Assembly (NCBI RefSeq): GCF_003007785.1
Contig: NZ_PXOH01000003.1
Location: 124,001-188,000 of the forward strand
Source of the DNA: Aphanothece hegewaldii CCALA 016
GTDB lineage: Bacteria > Cyanobacteriota > Cyanobacteriia > Cyanobacteriales > Microcystaceae
Length of the DNA stretch: 64,000 bases
Direction of reading: 5' to 3'
A program made the translations under genes and the position numbers. Numbering within the stretch: the stretch's first letter is position 1; each line of letters opens with the position of its first letter. The notes under the pieces were generated by a model, which made no database searches, was not told the DNA's origin, and worked only from the letters and a program-made list of their open reading frames with translations. Shown here one piece after another: positions 26,515 to 36,606 of this stretch.

Positions 26515-27177
26515 ATGAGTTATTCTCCAGAGTCCATTCAGCAATTACTCGATTCCGAAAATTATGGCGATCGCATTACGGGAATTAACCAACTTCGCCG
26601 CATCGATCCTAAGTTGGCTTTTACAATGATTCAGCCACTTGTGACGGATGAAAACGCTAGAATACGTTATGCTGCGGTGAGTCAGTTCGATCCCTTGGGT
26701 AATGAAGATTTAGAAACGGCTTTAGTCATGTTACGCGATCGTCTTTTCAATGACTCTGAATCTGATGTTCGTGCTGCTGCCGCCGATGCAATTGGTGGAT
26801 TAAAGCTTGTTACTGCATTCGATGATTTAGAGCAGGTCTATGATAGTACATCTGATTGGCTAATTCAGTTAAGTATTATTTCGGCTTTGGGTGAAATGGG
26901 GGAACCGAGAGCATTTGGACTTTTACAAAAAGCCCTCGCCTCAAGTAATAGTTTAGTTAAAACTGCTGCTGTGAGTGCTTTCGGTGAATTAGGCGATCAA
27001 AATGCCGTCGCGCTTTTAATTCCTTTAGTCGATGATGAAGATTGGCAAATCCGTTATCGTTTAGCTCAAGCGTTAGGACATTTGGGTGGTGATCAAGCAA
27101 AAGCGACTTTAAATCAGTTAGCACAAGATGAGATGGAACAAGTCGCCGCAGAAGCTCAAAATAATCTCAACAAATAA
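26515..27177 (+). CDS. nblB: NblB-like HEAT-repeat protein (phycobilisome degradation / CpcE family)
   Basis: This 220-residue all-helical protein has about five HEAT repeats. Recognisable repeats are DENARIRYAAVSQFDPLG, SESDVRAAAADAIGGL, NSLVKTAAVSAFGELGD and DEDWQIRYRLAQALGHLGG. Length and the opening MSYSPESIQQLLDSENYGDR match cyanobacterial NblB, a chromophore-handling relative of the CpcE/CpcF phycobilin lyases needed for phycobilisome breakdown in starvation. Lyases of this fold are an alternative. No partner lyase gene is adjacent. Confidence 0.7.
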   Translation: MSYSPESIQQLLDSENYGDRITGINQLRRIDPKLAFTMIQPLVTDENARIRYAAVSQFDPLGNEDLETALVMLRDRLFNDSESDVRAAAADAIGGLKLVTAFDDLEQVYDSTSDWLIQLSIISALGEMGEPRAFGLLQKALASSNSLVKTAAVSAFGELGDQNAVALLIPLVDDEDWQIRYRLAQALGHLGGDQAKATLNQLAQDEMEQVAAEAQNNLNK

Positions 27178-27215
27178 GGCTAAGATGGAGGAAAAAACCC
27201 TTATGTTATCAAGTC

Positions 27216-28325
27216 ATGGGACGCTTTTTCCTCTCGCTGCTATTTTTCCTGACTGGTTTTCTATTGGGACAAGTTCCCTTGGCTTTCTCTCAATCTCTTG
27301 ATGAAGATTATGCCCCAGAACCCTCTTTATCGACACCCCAAAGTTTTCGCCAACAGATCGAGGATTTGTTGCAGTTAGGGCTAGATTATATAGAAGCGGG
27401 TGATTATAGCAATGCGATCGCTACCTATAAACAAGTTGCGACACTAGATGATGAAAATCCGAAAATATATTCAGGTATTGGCTATTTATATACTCTACAA
27501 GGAAATTTTCTCGCTGCCTCTACCGCTTATCAAAAAGCTTTATATTTAGATCCCAATAATCCCGATTTTTATTATGCGTTAGGGTTTAGTTTCGCCAGTG
27601 CGGGTAAATATAATGATGCGGCAACTGCTTATTATTCGGCAATTGGGCTAGAACCAGAAAACGTTAAACATTATATTGGTTTAGGTGTGGTTTTACTACG
27701 TCAACAAGATTATATTAAGGCGGAAGAAATTTATCAAACTATCATTAAATTAGAGCCTTTTCAGCAAGAAGCTTATGAAATTATGGGAAAAGCTTTGATT
27801 GAACAACAACGGTTCAGTGATGCGATCGTTTTTCTTCTTTCTGCTCTAAATCGTTTTCCACGTAGTACCGAATTAAGACTACAATTAGCGAGTGTAAAAT
27901 TTAATCAAGGTGAAATGACCGAAGCCTTAGATTTATTGAAACAAGCGGAAAGACTGGACACAAATAATTATAAACTTTTTGTCAAAACGGGAATTATTTT
28001 AGAAAAACAGAATTTATTAGAAGAGGCTTTAACTGCATACCGTAGAGGGGTTTATTTGAATTCCAAATCTGTAGAAGCTAAAGCTGGAATTGGACGTATT
28101 TTATTGAATAAACAAGATTATTTAGGCGCGACTGTTATTTATAAAGAATTATTAGAAATTGTGCCAAATCATCCAGATGCTTATTACGGTTTAGCTTTAT
28201 CTTATCAAGGAAGAAGACTCAAAAAAGAAGCCAAACAAGCATTAGAAACGGCACGACAACTCTATATAGATCATCAAAATAGTGAGGGTGTTCAACAGGT
28301 TAATCGTTTGTATGGAGAGTTATAA
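27216..28325 (+). CDS. Exported tetratricopeptide-repeat protein
   Basis: The protein has 369 residues with a signal peptide at about 1-25 (MGRFFLSLLFFLTGF...LAFSQ). About eight TPR units follow from residue 45 to the end, for example NAIATYKQVATLDDENPKIY, AAYYSAIGLEPENV and GATVIYKELLEIVPNHPDAY. TPR proteins of this kind scaffold envelope or photosynthetic complexes. The start is odd: GGAGG at 27187-27191 is ideally spaced for an ATG at 27203 in another frame (32 codons), and is 24 bases from the ATG used here. The signal peptide supports 27216. Confidence 0.75.
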   Translation: MGRFFLSLLFFLTGFLLGQVPLAFSQSLDEDYAPEPSLSTPQSFRQQIEDLLQLGLDYIEAGDYSNAIATYKQVATLDDENPKIYSGIGYLYTLQGNFLAASTAYQKALYLDPNNPDFYYALGFSFASAGKYNDAATAYYSAIGLEPENVKHYIGLGVVLLRQQDYIKAEEIYQTIIKLEPFQQEAYEIMGKALIEQQRFSDAIVFLLSALNRFPRSTELRLQLASVKFNQGEMTEALDLLKQAERLDTNNYKLFVKTGIILEKQNLLEEALTAYRRGVYLNSKSVEAKAGIGRILLNKQDYLGATVIYKELLEIVPNHPDAYYGLALSYQGRRLKKEAKQALETARQLYIDHQNSEGVQQVNRLYGEL

Positions 28326-28415
28326 GACTTACTGAATCATTATCGGAGCAGTTAGCCAAAAAATGGGTTTTTTTATTAACAAATAGGGATTTTTTTTCCA
28401 AACCTAACTAAAATT

Positions 28416-29231
28416 TTAGTACAAAGACATCATTAAATCGCGCTGATACTTTTTCGTTAAAGGATGCTCCATACCGATTAGATTAAAGATAGCGATCATT
28501 GCTTTTCTTGCAGCATCGTTACGATATTTCCTATTTTGTTGAACAATATTCAAAAATAGTTGTAATGCTTCTTCCATATTGTCGGATAAAGATAACTCAG
28601 AAGCTAAATTAAAGTTTTTATCTAGTTCATTTTCTATAAACTCAGAACTATTTTTAAATTCGATTAGAGTTTTAATTGCTTGTGCTTTCGGATAATATTC
28701 TTTATTGTTGTCTGGAATGGTTTGTAAAAGTTTTTCTGCTGCTTCAATTTGCTTGATTTTTATCAGAAAACGTGCTGCTTCAATAACTAATCTATTATCA
28801 TTAGGATATTTTTGAAAAAGCTCGTCAAAAATTAGTTTTGCTTCCTGATAATTTTGGTTTACGATTAATTCTTTAATTTTTTCTAAGGCTAAATCTAAAT
28901 ATGATTTTAAGTTTAATTTACCTAAAAATTCTCTAAGTTGTGATTCAGATAATGCACCAACAAACCCAGGTGATATTTCCCCTTGATCAAATACTCTAAC
29001 ATCGGGTACACCTTCTACATCGAATTGATTGGCTAGTTCTGGATTTTGATCAATATCGATTTTAGCTAAAACAAAATTATATTCTTTAACTAATTTTTCC
29101 AGACTTGGTTTTAATAATTGACAGGGACCGCACCACGTAGCATAAAAATCAGCAATAATTAGTGTATTATAAGATTTTTCTAATACTTCTGTCGCAAAGT
29201 TTGCGGTATTAATATCAATTGAATATCCCAT
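28416..29231 (-). CDS. Thioredoxin-domain/TPR protein, CnoX (YbbN)-like
   Basis: I start it at ATG 29231, whose A overlaps the stop of the upstream gene (TAATG) and which has AGGAG 8 bases before it; this gives 271 residues beginning MGYSIDINTANF. A thioredoxin domain occupies about 1-105 with the complete active site WCGPC near residue 33. About 160 residues of TPR-like helices follow. This is the layout of CnoX/YbbN, which protects proteins from chlorine and oxidative stress and hands them to GroEL/DnaK. Many CnoX proteins have lost one Cys; this one keeps both. It is last of three overlapping genes. Confidence 0.8.
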   Translation of the reverse strand: MGYSIDINTANFATEVLEKSYNTLIIADFYATWCGPCQLLKPSLEKLVKEYNFVLAKIDIDQNPELANQFDVEGVPDVRVFDQGEISPGFVGALSESQLREFLGKLNLKSYLDLALEKIKELIVNQNYQEAKLIFDELFQKYPNDNRLVIEAARFLIKIKQIEAAEKLLQTIPDNNKEYYPKAQAIKTLIEFKNSSEFIENELDKNFNLASELSLSDNMEEALQLFLNIVQQNRKYRNDAARKAMIAIFNLIGMEHPLTKKYQRDLMMSLY

Positions 29232-29818
29232 TATTTTTGCTCCTCTTTTGTCCAAATGGCTAAACCGCCACCTCTGCCTCTTGCTGCTATTATTTTATCA
29301 GAAATAGCAAAATAAGAGAAGAAAGCTTCTTTTTTTTGAACTTTGTAAAAATTTTCTTCGCTTTTTTTGCCGCCACGAATATCACCTGAAAAGATTTTTT
29401 TACCAAATACTTGTAGTGTCATCCGAGTAAAATTAAAGACAACGATATTTTTATTTGGTAGAATTTGTGTGGGTCCACTTAAAGATAACTTGAGTGTACC
29501 TAAATTAACTGAATTGACAATATTAGCTGTTTCATCTTGATTTTGACAATAAGAAATATAAATTTTCACCCAGTGTGGGAGATACTTTCCTGATCCTAGG
29601 ATAATTCCAGCGCGATCGCGGGCTTTTTTGGTTCCAGTAATAAAAAACAATCGCCAAGCTCCTTCTAACTGTTGAAAAGAGACAGGATTTTTATTTTTTT
29701 TCGCGGCTTTTTCTTCTTCTAATAATGTTTTTACAATAATTTCGGGTATAGGTTTATCCGCAGATTGAGTAATAAAAGAATTTGCCGCTTGTTCTAAAGT
29801 CACAATATTTTGATTCAT
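29231..29818 (-). CDS. Conserved cyanobacterial protein, possibly PAP/fibrillin-like
   Basis: The protein has 195 residues. The order LEGAWRLFFITGTKKARDRAG (about 47-66), a beta-rich middle (FNFTRMTLQVFGKKIFSG) and a closing SDKIIAARGRGGGLAIW resembles plastid-lipid-associated/fibrillin-type proteins. I hold this loosely. No signal peptide. It overlaps the transglutaminase-like gene by 4 bases and the CnoX-like gene by 1 base, so all three are translationally coupled. Confidence 0.5.
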   Translation of the reverse strand: MNQNIVTLEQAANSFITQSADKPIPEIIVKTLLEEEKAAKKNKNPVSFQQLEGAWRLFFITGTKKARDRAGIILGSGKYLPHWVKIYISYCQNQDETANIVNSVNLGTLKLSLSGPTQILPNKNIVVFNFTRMTLQVFGKKIFSGDIRGGKKSEENFYKVQKKEAFFSYFAISDKIIAARGRGGGLAIWTKEEQK

Positions 29819-32097
29819 TTAATTTTTAAAGAGTTTAAGAGCTTTACTAACATTTTAAACTGTTCTCGTAAATCTTTCATGTTCTGGGATTTTTCCCCAT
29901 ATCGCCAACTGACATAAGCTTGTGAGATTTCTTGAATAATATTTGCTACGGCATCGGGTTGATGTTCACGAGATATTTTTACATATTCTAGCGGTGTTTG
30001 AGCAGGATGTTTAGTAAAGCCTTTTTCTTTCAGTAAAAATAACATTTGTTGATAAATTTTTTCTACTGGTGGTAACTTATTCAACCGACGCTGAAAATTT
30101 ATTTTTTGTAGTTGTAAGAAGCCTAACCAACCGATGAAACATAGAAAAATTGCTAAAATTAAACCAGTAATTTCGCCTAATAAACTGCTTGAAATAAATC
30201 GCCACAGCCAGCCAATAAATTGAAATATTTTTCCTAAAATCTCATTAAAAATAATACTAAAAAAGCTAACAATCGGAGAAGGAAGCCAACTCGCTACCCA
30301 ATTCCAAAATTGTTTAAGTACACTAAAAGTTACAACTTCTTCAAAAGATGGCGGAATTAAATCATGTCCGGGTATCGGATCAAAAGCATACCAACCATAG
30401 TCAGTAAAATAAACTTCAGTTAAAGCATAAGCATCAGTATTATGTACAACATAAAACCCAGTCAAAGGGTTAAATTGTCCAGAAGAAAAGCCTACAGTTA
30501 AACGCGATGCAATGCCGAGCGATCGTAACATAATGGTTAAAACAGTCGAAAAATGATCAGGATAACCACCTTGATATTTAAACAGAAATTCTTTTACTAA
30601 ATCATCTTGATTTTTAAAAAAGGGAAGATCGGAAATAATTTGATAGTTTTGTTTTAATGCTTGGGTAAGATATAAAGTTTTTTCGTAGGCACTGGTTAAA
30701 GGTTTGGGAGATTTTGCTAAAAGTTCTTCGGCTTTTATGCGTATTTGAACGGCAATTTCTGGGGGAATTTGAAGATAATGATCTCGAATAAAAGGCGGGT
30801 AATTTGTCGGTGCAGTATTTAAAAGTGTTTGATTTCGATAGGGAACTTGAGAGATAACAGTATAGGTCAAACCTTCGACTAATACTCCTGGTGATCTTAA
30901 ACTACCTTCGGGATCAACGGCTATTTCTTTAGTGGGAAAAAAGAGAGATTGTGGATAAGAAAGGGCTGGAATTAGATTAGGTAAAGTAGATGTTAAAGTA
31001 TAGCTTTGGATGACTTGCTTAGTATTAGCTTTTGTAATTGGTGTACCGATGAAAAATCGATATGACCAAGAGGAACGTGATAAATTAGTTAATTGTTTAT
31101 CTCTTTTCACTTCCCAACCCTGACCCGTATAATGATCAAAAGATAGCACTTTCCAAAAACCGGGGGCTTGAGAACGAACCCGCATGACAACTTTAGGTTT
31201 CATTGTCCCTCTAAGATTTTGATTAATTTGACTGTTGAAGCCATAATAAAAAGTATCATCGATTTGACCAGGGCCAATTGTTTGATTATTTCCTACATCT
31301 GTACCGTTTGGATCACTGTCTTTACCTGCTTTGACGTAGCCTGGATTAACGATATTTCTATTTTGTTCATCAAAGCTTTTATTATCTAATTCTACTGGAC
31401 CACTGACAGGGAAACTTTGGATTTGATACCCCGAAAAACGAGGCATAATTGCAAATAAACCTAAACCGATGAAAACAATAAATAAGAAAACAATTCCGAG
31501 ACGACGGGGCGAAAGTGGCGAATATTTAATAGATGTGAAACGGATAGGTTGTTTAAGTGTTGAGAGTCCTAAACGTGACTGGTAATCTAATATTAAAGCG
31601 GGTAATGCCAGTAAAAGAAATAAGAGTAACCAAGGTGCAAAAGCGACAGTTTGAGACACGGTTCCGGCGACACCGAGTAAGATTAATCCAATGACCATCG
31701 AATAGCCTAAGTCTTTGCGTCGTGGTAAGTCAAAACTATGTAAAACTTGTAGTTGAATGAGTAATTTGGCTAAAGCAATGCGACTATCGGGAAAATTGGT
31801 TAGTAAGTCGCCGAGAAATGCACCCAAAACCACTAACATACTAATCGCAATTAGAAACTTAGCGGTAATATTTCGGTGTCGTCGTCGCTTCCAACTCCAT
31901 GTCGCCCCGATGATGCTAAGAGGAATAGCCCAAAAACTCATCATCTGTTCTGCGGCTACGTCTGTAGCGATAATGCCAACGATTACCAATGCTTGTACTA
32001 GAATTCGTAACAGTAATGATTCTTCCGTTTTGGGTATTGGATAAGATTGTATGCGCTGTTGAATTCGTCTTAATGTCGTAGTCATGCGATTACTCAA
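29815..32097 (-). CDS. TgpA-like membrane transglutaminase-domain protein
   Basis: The protein has 760 residues. Seven or so membrane segments lie at about 25-225 (DUF3488-type). A periplasmic region follows with a transglutaminase-like core at about 490-575: YQGGYPDHFSTVLTIMLRSLG, where the Cys of the usual core is replaced, then HNTDAYALTEVYFTDYGW and FDPIPG (His and Asp positions present). A last membrane segment lies at about 640-660 and a DUF4129-type tail ends the protein. The usual catalytic Cys (GxCxxFA) appears as G-Y-P-D-H-F, so the enzyme may be inactive. Function in cyanobacteria is unknown. Confidence 0.75.
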   Translation of the reverse strand: MSNRMTTTLRRIQQRIQSYPIPKTEESLLLRILVQALVIVGIIATDVAAEQMMSFWAIPLSIIGATWSWKRRRHRNITAKFLIAISMLVVLGAFLGDLLTNFPDSRIALAKLLIQLQVLHSFDLPRRKDLGYSMVIGLILLGVAGTVSQTVAFAPWLLLFLLLALPALILDYQSRLGLSTLKQPIRFTSIKYSPLSPRRLGIVFLFIVFIGLGLFAIMPRFSGYQIQSFPVSGPVELDNKSFDEQNRNIVNPGYVKAGKDSDPNGTDVGNNQTIGPGQIDDTFYYGFNSQINQNLRGTMKPKVVMRVRSQAPGFWKVLSFDHYTGQGWEVKRDKQLTNLSRSSWSYRFFIGTPITKANTKQVIQSYTLTSTLPNLIPALSYPQSLFFPTKEIAVDPEGSLRSPGVLVEGLTYTVISQVPYRNQTLLNTAPTNYPPFIRDHYLQIPPEIAVQIRIKAEELLAKSPKPLTSAYEKTLYLTQALKQNYQIISDLPFFKNQDDLVKEFLFKYQGGYPDHFSTVLTIMLRSLGIASRLTVGFSSGQFNPLTGFYVVHNTDAYALTEVYFTDYGWYAFDPIPGHDLIPPSFEEVVTFSVLKQFWNWVASWLPSPIVSFFSIIFNEILGKIFQFIGWLWRFISSSLLGEITGLILAIFLCFIGWLGFLQLQKINFQRRLNKLPPVEKIYQQMLFLLKEKGFTKHPAQTPLEYVKISREHQPDAVANIIQEISQAYVSWRYGEKSQNMKDLREQFKMLVKLLNSLKIK

Positions 32098-32239
32098 AAT
32101 TTCCCTAATTTTAGAGTTCCCACTGGCTTAGAAAATAGATCGCTGATCAATAAATTTCTTGTCTCAAACAAAAAATCGGTTAAACTCGACTGAATAAACG
32201 GTTTTTAGATACATTATCATTGTTGTAAAGATCATTTTT

Positions 32240-32267
32240 GTAAAGACTCGCCATAGCGCGTCTCTAC
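32240..32267. repeat. Copy of the GTAGAGACGCGCC/GGCGCGTCTCTAC palindrome
   Basis: GTAAAGACTCGCCATAG followed by CGCGTCTCTAC aligns end to end with the perfect 28-bp palindrome at 57644-57671 and differs at three bases. It lies in the 197-bp gap between two minus-strand genes. Confidence 0.65.
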
Positions 32268-32294
32268 CTTCCTTCCACTTTGCTGATTTAATAA

Positions 32295-33209
32295 TTATTT
32301 AGTGACTTTCTCGATAATTTTTTGCCAAAGCGGTTTTGTTTTTTTGACGGATATTAAACTACTATCATCAGGAGGATTGGAATCATTTAGATAGCGATAA
32401 TGTTTCCAAATGTCCCAATAAGGGCAACCGGGTTCGATACGAATACCTGCCCAATGGAGATACTTTAAAGGTTGATTTACTTTTGGATCAAATAAGATAT
32501 TTCCTTGACGCTCAAAATGGGGAGATCCTGCCCAATTTCCTGCCCCTTTAATATTATCTCGAAGTATATTATAACGTCGTGAAACTTTTTTCAGAATTAG
32601 ATAATTAATAATGGGTTGATCAGAGGTTTTTTCCGAAAAATCAAAATATTCTAAATGAGAAGCGCATTCTTGAAAAATATTAAATAAATCTTGTTCAGAA
32701 ATAATATTTTTTTTAGAAGCCCAAAAACCGCCATTATAAATGTCTTGAAGTTCTGTTTCACTAAATATATTATTTTCAATAATTTTAGGAGTAAAAACAT
32801 TTTTAATTCCTTGGCGATGTTGATAATCACAGCACAAGAAATCATAATCATTAAGATAGTTTAAATTATCAGCAATTTTTTCAAAAACGACGATATCAGT
32901 GTCAATGTAGAGAAACTGTTCAAATTCGCCAAACCAACAAACTTGTTTACGAAATTGATTAGGACGCGCAAATAGTTTATTTCCAAAAATATCAAATATT
33001 TTTTGAGCTAGGGTTTCTACAAGTTGAAGATTTGGATAAAGTTGTACTTGAAATTTTTCTTTTAGAATCTTAGCAACATTCTGATAATTGTCATCATAAG
33101 GAATTAAAATAATCGGTGTTTGCGGGTCATAGAATCGAATACTATTGAGTAAGGCGATCGCTTGCTCGGTGGCTCGATCATTTGCCGTAATATAAATTCC
33201 TCGACTCAT
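32295..33209 (-). CDS. Glycosyltransferase-like protein (Npun_R2821/R2822-type, GT8-like fold)
   Basis: This 304-residue protein opens RGIYITANDRATEQAIALLNS and has FEQFLYIDTDIVVFEKI (DxD metal motif, about 96-112) and DIYNGGFWASKK (about 155-166). These are the features of GT-A fold enzymes of the GT8/nucleotide-diphospho-sugar type, and of a cyanobacterial family annotated after Npun_R2821. The substrate is unknown. It is apart from the polysaccharide cluster, next to gcvP. Confidence 0.7.
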   Translation of the reverse strand: MSRGIYITANDRATEQAIALLNSIRFYDPQTPIILIPYDDNYQNVAKILKEKFQVQLYPNLQLVETLAQKIFDIFGNKLFARPNQFRKQVCWFGEFEQFLYIDTDIVVFEKIADNLNYLNDYDFLCCDYQHRQGIKNVFTPKIIENNIFSETELQDIYNGGFWASKKNIISEQDLFNIFQECASHLEYFDFSEKTSDQPIINYLILKKVSRRYNILRDNIKGAGNWAGSPHFERQGNILFDPKVNQPLKYLHWAGIRIEPGCPYWDIWKHYRYLNDSNPPDDSSLISVKKTKPLWQKIIEKVTK

Positions 33210-33287
33210 AATGATTTAACTCGCGGTTGGGTTTTTCATGACGAATTTTAGCACGAAATATTCAAGGATCAAACTTATAAAAGAGAA

Positions 33288-33314
33288 TTAAAAAAGGTGG
33301 GATTTTACCCACCC
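33288..33314 (-). terminator. Rho-independent terminator of gcvP
   Basis: On the minus strand GGTGGG-taaaat-CCCACC is followed directly by six T residues (the A run at 33290-33295). It starts about 20 bases after the gcvP stop codon, a textbook arrangement. Confidence 0.85.
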
Positions 33315-33334
33315 AATGTCTTGATATTTTAGAC

Positions 33335-36295
33335 TTAACTTTCCTTGTAAGCGTCCATTCCTTCACAAGAACAAACTAAATTTCTGTCACCATAAGCATT
33401 ATCAATTCTTCCCACTACTGGCCAGAATTTGTGTTGTTTTGTCCAAGGTGCAGGATAGGCCGCTATTTCACGGGAATAAGGACGGTTCCACTCTCCACAG
33501 ATTAAAACATTTGCGGTATGGGGAGCATTTTTAAGAGGGTTATTATTTGGATCGATTTGACCAGTTGCGATCGCTTCGACTTCTTGATAAATTGAAATCA
33601 TCGCCTCACAGAATCGATCTAATTCTTCTTTCGACTCACTTTCGGTCGGTTCTACCATCATTGTACCTGGAACTGGCCAAGAAACCGTAGGCGCGTGGAA
33701 ACCGTAGTCCATCAAACGTTTAGCCACATCTTCCACTTCAATAGCTGCTTTTTTCTTAATTGGATGAAGATCAATTACGCATTCATGGGCGACTAAATTA
33801 GAAGAACCTTTAAAAAGAATTGGATAATAAGCCTCTAAACGATGTGCCATGTAGTTAGCATTAAGAATAGCTACCTTAGTCGCTTGTGTGAGTCCTTCAG
33901 AACCCATCATGGCGATATACATCCAAGAAATGACCAAAATACTCGCACTTCCCCAAGGTGCTGCCGAAATTGCCCCAATTGTTTCTTTAGCTTTTCCATT
34001 GTGTGAATTGCTTTGTTGATCACTAACGAGAGAAACATCAGGTAAAAAAGGAATTAAATGAGATTTTACACCAATGGGTCCCATACCAGGGCCACCACCA
34101 CCATGAGGAATACAGAAAGTTTTGTGTAAGTTCAAGTGACAAACATCAGCCCCAAAATCTGCGGGACGACAGATACCGACTTGGGCATTCATATTAGCCC
34201 CATCCATGTACACTTGTCCACCGTATTGATGAATAATCTCACAAATTTCGATGATACTTTCTTCAAATACCCCGTGAGTCGATGGATAAGTCACCATTAA
34301 TGCAGCAAGATGATCTTTGTGTTTTTCGGCTTTGATTTTAAGATCTGCTACATCAACGTTACCATCACGATCGCATTTGACGCTTACAACCTTCATACCA
34401 CACATAACGGCACTTGCGGGGTTTGTACCATGTGCTGAGGATGGAATTAAACAGATATTACGTTGTTTTTCGCCTCGGTTTTCGTGGTATTTGTGAATAA
34501 CTTGTAATCCTGCATATTCTCCTTGAGATCCTGCATTTGGCTGCAATGAAACCCCATCAAACCCTGTAATTTCGGCTAACCATGCTTCGAGTTGTTCAAA
34601 TAAAATCTGATAACCTTGCGCTTGGGAGGTTGGAATAAATGGATGTAGTTTACCAAATTCTGGCCAAGTAACGGGAATCATTTCGGCTACTGCATTCAGT
34701 TTCATTGTACAAGATCCCAAGGGAATCATTGAGGTATTGAGAGCGAGATCTTTACTTTCTAGCTGATGGAGATAGCGTAATAATTCGGTTTCTGAGTGAT
34801 ACTTGTTAAAGATTGGTTCAGTAAGATAGGAACTGGTACGAGTAAATATTTCAGGAAAATCAAAATTAGCCTGTTGAGCAATTTCATCGATATTAAAAGG
34901 TAATTCGTCTTTGAAAGCGAAAATCTGCCATAGATCGATGATGTCTCTTGGTGTCGTGGTTTCATCTAAACTAATAGCGATCGTATCATCCGCTAAATAG
35001 CGTAAATTAATTTGACGCGTTTGGGCTGTTTTAATTAAAGTTTGGCTATCGGCTACCTGTACATATAGCGTATCAAAAAAGTTTTCTAAACCGAGTTGAT
35101 AACCCAACCGTTTTAACCCTTCGGCTAAAATTACTGTTAACTGATGAATACGAGTTGCAATATTTTTCAGTCCTTCTGGTCCATGATACACCGCATACAT
35201 TGCCGCAATCACAGCGAGTAAAACCTGTGCAGTACAAATATTACTTGTCGCTTTATCTCGTCTGATGTGTTGTTCTCTGGTTTGGAGGGCTAACCGTAAA
35301 GCGGGGTTCCCTTGAGCATCTTTAGATACACCAACAATACGCCCAGGGATTTGCCGTTTATACTCTTCTTTTGTCGCCAAATAAGCCGCATGAGGTCCCC
35401 CATATCCAAGGGGAACACCAAAGCGTTGTGAGCTTCCTACCGCAATATCCGCCCCGAATTCACCAGGGGGTGTAAGTAGGGTTAGACTGAGGGGATCGGC
35501 GGCAACGGTGACTAAGGCTCCGACTTCGTGGGCTTTCGTGATAAATTCTTTGTAATCGTAGATTGTGCCATCTGTTGCGGGATATTGGAGTAATGCGCCG
35601 AAAATAGGTGTAGAAAAGTCGTATTGTTGATGATCTCCAATAATTACTTTAATTCCTAGAGGATAGGCGCGAGTTTTAATAACTTCGATGGTTTGCGGAT
35701 GACAGCTACTAGAGACGAAAAAGGCTTCGGCATTTTTATTCTTACATAGTCCATAACTCATGCTCATCGCTTCGGCTGCGGCGGTTCCCTCATCGAGTAG
35801 AGAGGCGTTGGCAATTTCCAAACCTGTTAAATTAATAATCATGGTTTGAAAGTTTAGTAAAGCTTCGAGTCGTCCTTGAGCTATTTCTGCTTGATAGGGA
35901 GTGTAAGCGGTGTACCAACCTGGGTTTTCTAGAATGTTGCGTAAGATTACAGGTGGGGTAATACAGTCATAGTAGCCCATTCCAAGGAAAGAACGGAAAA
36001 CTTTATTTTTAGATGCGATCGATTTTAATTGAGTTAGGGCAGCGTATTCACTTTGAGCATTGGGTAGATTTAAAGCGCGATTTAAGCGAATGGCTTGTGG
36101 GACAGTTTTGTCTATCAATTCGTCTAAACTAGAAAAGCCTAACACCGCCAGCATTTCTTTGATGTCTTTTTGATTTGGGCCAATGTGCCGTGAGCTAAAA
36201 GAATCAATAGGGGCAAGTTTGCTTATTTCTCTCTGATTTTGCTCTAATTTACCGGTCTGGTGGTTAGTTGAAAGCTCCAAATTTAGCATAGACAA
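33335..36295 (-). CDS. gcvP: Glycine dehydrogenase (decarboxylating), P-protein of the glycine cleavage system
   Basis: This 986-residue PLP enzyme decarboxylates glycine and loads the methylamine group onto lipoyl-GcvH. Both halves of the fused alpha/beta chain are present. Landmarks are [15 protein letters not shown] at the start, [17 protein letters not shown] near 105, [14 protein letters not shown] near 165, and the PLP-binding segment [20 protein letters not shown] with the Schiff-base Lys at about residue 725. It is used in photorespiration in cyanobacteria. It is monocistronic here, with its own terminator; gcvT and gcvH are not in the window. Confidence 0.95.
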   Translation of the reverse strand: MSMLNLELSTNHQTGKLEQNQREISKLAPIDSFSSRHIGPNQKDIKEMLAVLGFSSLDELIDKTVPQAIRLNRALNLPNAQSEYAALTQLKSIASKNKVFRSFLGMGYYDCITPPVILRNILENPGWYTAYTPYQAEIAQGRLEALLNFQTMIINLTGLEIANASLLDEGTAAAEAMSMSYGLCKNKNAEAFFVSSSCHPQTIEVIKTRAYPLGIKVIIGDHQQYDFSTPIFGALLQYPATDGTIYDYKEFITKAHEVGALVTVAADPLSLTLLTPPGEFGADIAVGSSQRFGVPLGYGGPHAAYLATKEEYKRQIPGRIVGVSKDAQGNPALRLALQTREQHIRRDKATSNICTAQVLLAVIAAMYAVYHGPEGLKNIATRIHQLTVILAEGLKRLGYQLGLENFFDTLYVQVADSQTLIKTAQTRQINLRYLADDTIAISLDETTTPRDIIDLWQIFAFKDELPFNIDEIAQQANFDFPEIFTRTSSYLTEPIFNKYHSETELLRYLHQLESKDLALNTSMIPLGSCTMKLNAVAEMIPVTWPEFGKLHPFIPTSQAQGYQILFEQLEAWLAEITGFDGVSLQPNAGSQGEYAGLQVIHKYHENRGEKQRNICLIPSSAHGTNPASAVMCGMKVVSVKCDRDGNVDVADLKIKAEKHKDHLAALMVTYPSTHGVFEESIIEICEIIHQYGGQVYMDGANMNAQVGICRPADFGADVCHLNLHKTFCIPHGGGGPGMGPIGVKSHLIPFLPDVSLVSDQQSNSHNGKAKETIGAISAAPWGSASILVISWMYIAMMGSEGLTQATKVAILNANYMAHRLEAYYPILFKGSSNLVAHECVIDLHPIKKKAAIEVEDVAKRLMDYGFHAPTVSWPVPGTMMVEPTESESKEELDRFCEAMISIYQEVEAIATGQIDPNNNPLKNAPHTANVLICGEWNRPYSREIAAYPAPWTKQHKFWPVVGRIDNAYGDRNLVCSCEGMDAYKES

Positions 36296-36432
36296 TAACT
36301 GTCGAAAAAGATACTAGGGGTGATTTTAACGCAATTTCTTCAGATTTTGTAACAAATTTTAAAAACTGTTAATAAAAGGTAAAAGAAAAATTTTTGGTTT
36401 TTTTATTGTTTTTATTTTTGTGCTAACTCTGC

Positions 36433-36438
36433 TATAAT
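36433..36438 (+). promoter_or_regulatory. -10 box of the tRNA-Cys promoter
   Basis: TATAAT is 18 bases before the tRNA, on a T-rich background. A -35 element at the right distance is not convincing. Confidence 0.5.
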
Positions 36439-36455
36439 GACATATGGGCTAAAAT

Positions 36456-36527
36456 GGCGACATAGCCAAGCGGTAAGGCAGAGGTCTGCAAAACCTCCAT
36501 TCCCCAGTTCAAATCTGGGTGTCGCCT
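36456..36527 (+). tRNA. trnC: tRNA-Cys (GCA)
   Basis: The acceptor stem GGCGACA pairs fully with TGTCGCC and the discriminator base is T (U), as usual for tRNA-Cys. D arm GCCAAGCGGTAAGGC, anticodon stem GAGGT/ACCTC with anticodon GCA at 36488-36490, and T arm CCCAGTTCAAATCTGGG are all complete. CCA is not encoded. Length is 72 bases, with a short variable loop. Confidence 0.95.
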
Positions 36528-36606
36528 CTTTTAGAAAATTAATAGTGAGATTAACATCCCCTCAAGCTTTTTTTTTGCAAAATGAGGGGAGTATGGAATA
36601 AAAATA

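Noticed and set aside
36557..36590. Inverted repeat TCCCCTCA/TGAGGGGA between tRNA-Cys and speE as a terminator
   Set aside because: The T run is in the loop, not after the stem, so it does not have terminator structure for either strand. It may still be a processing or pausing site.
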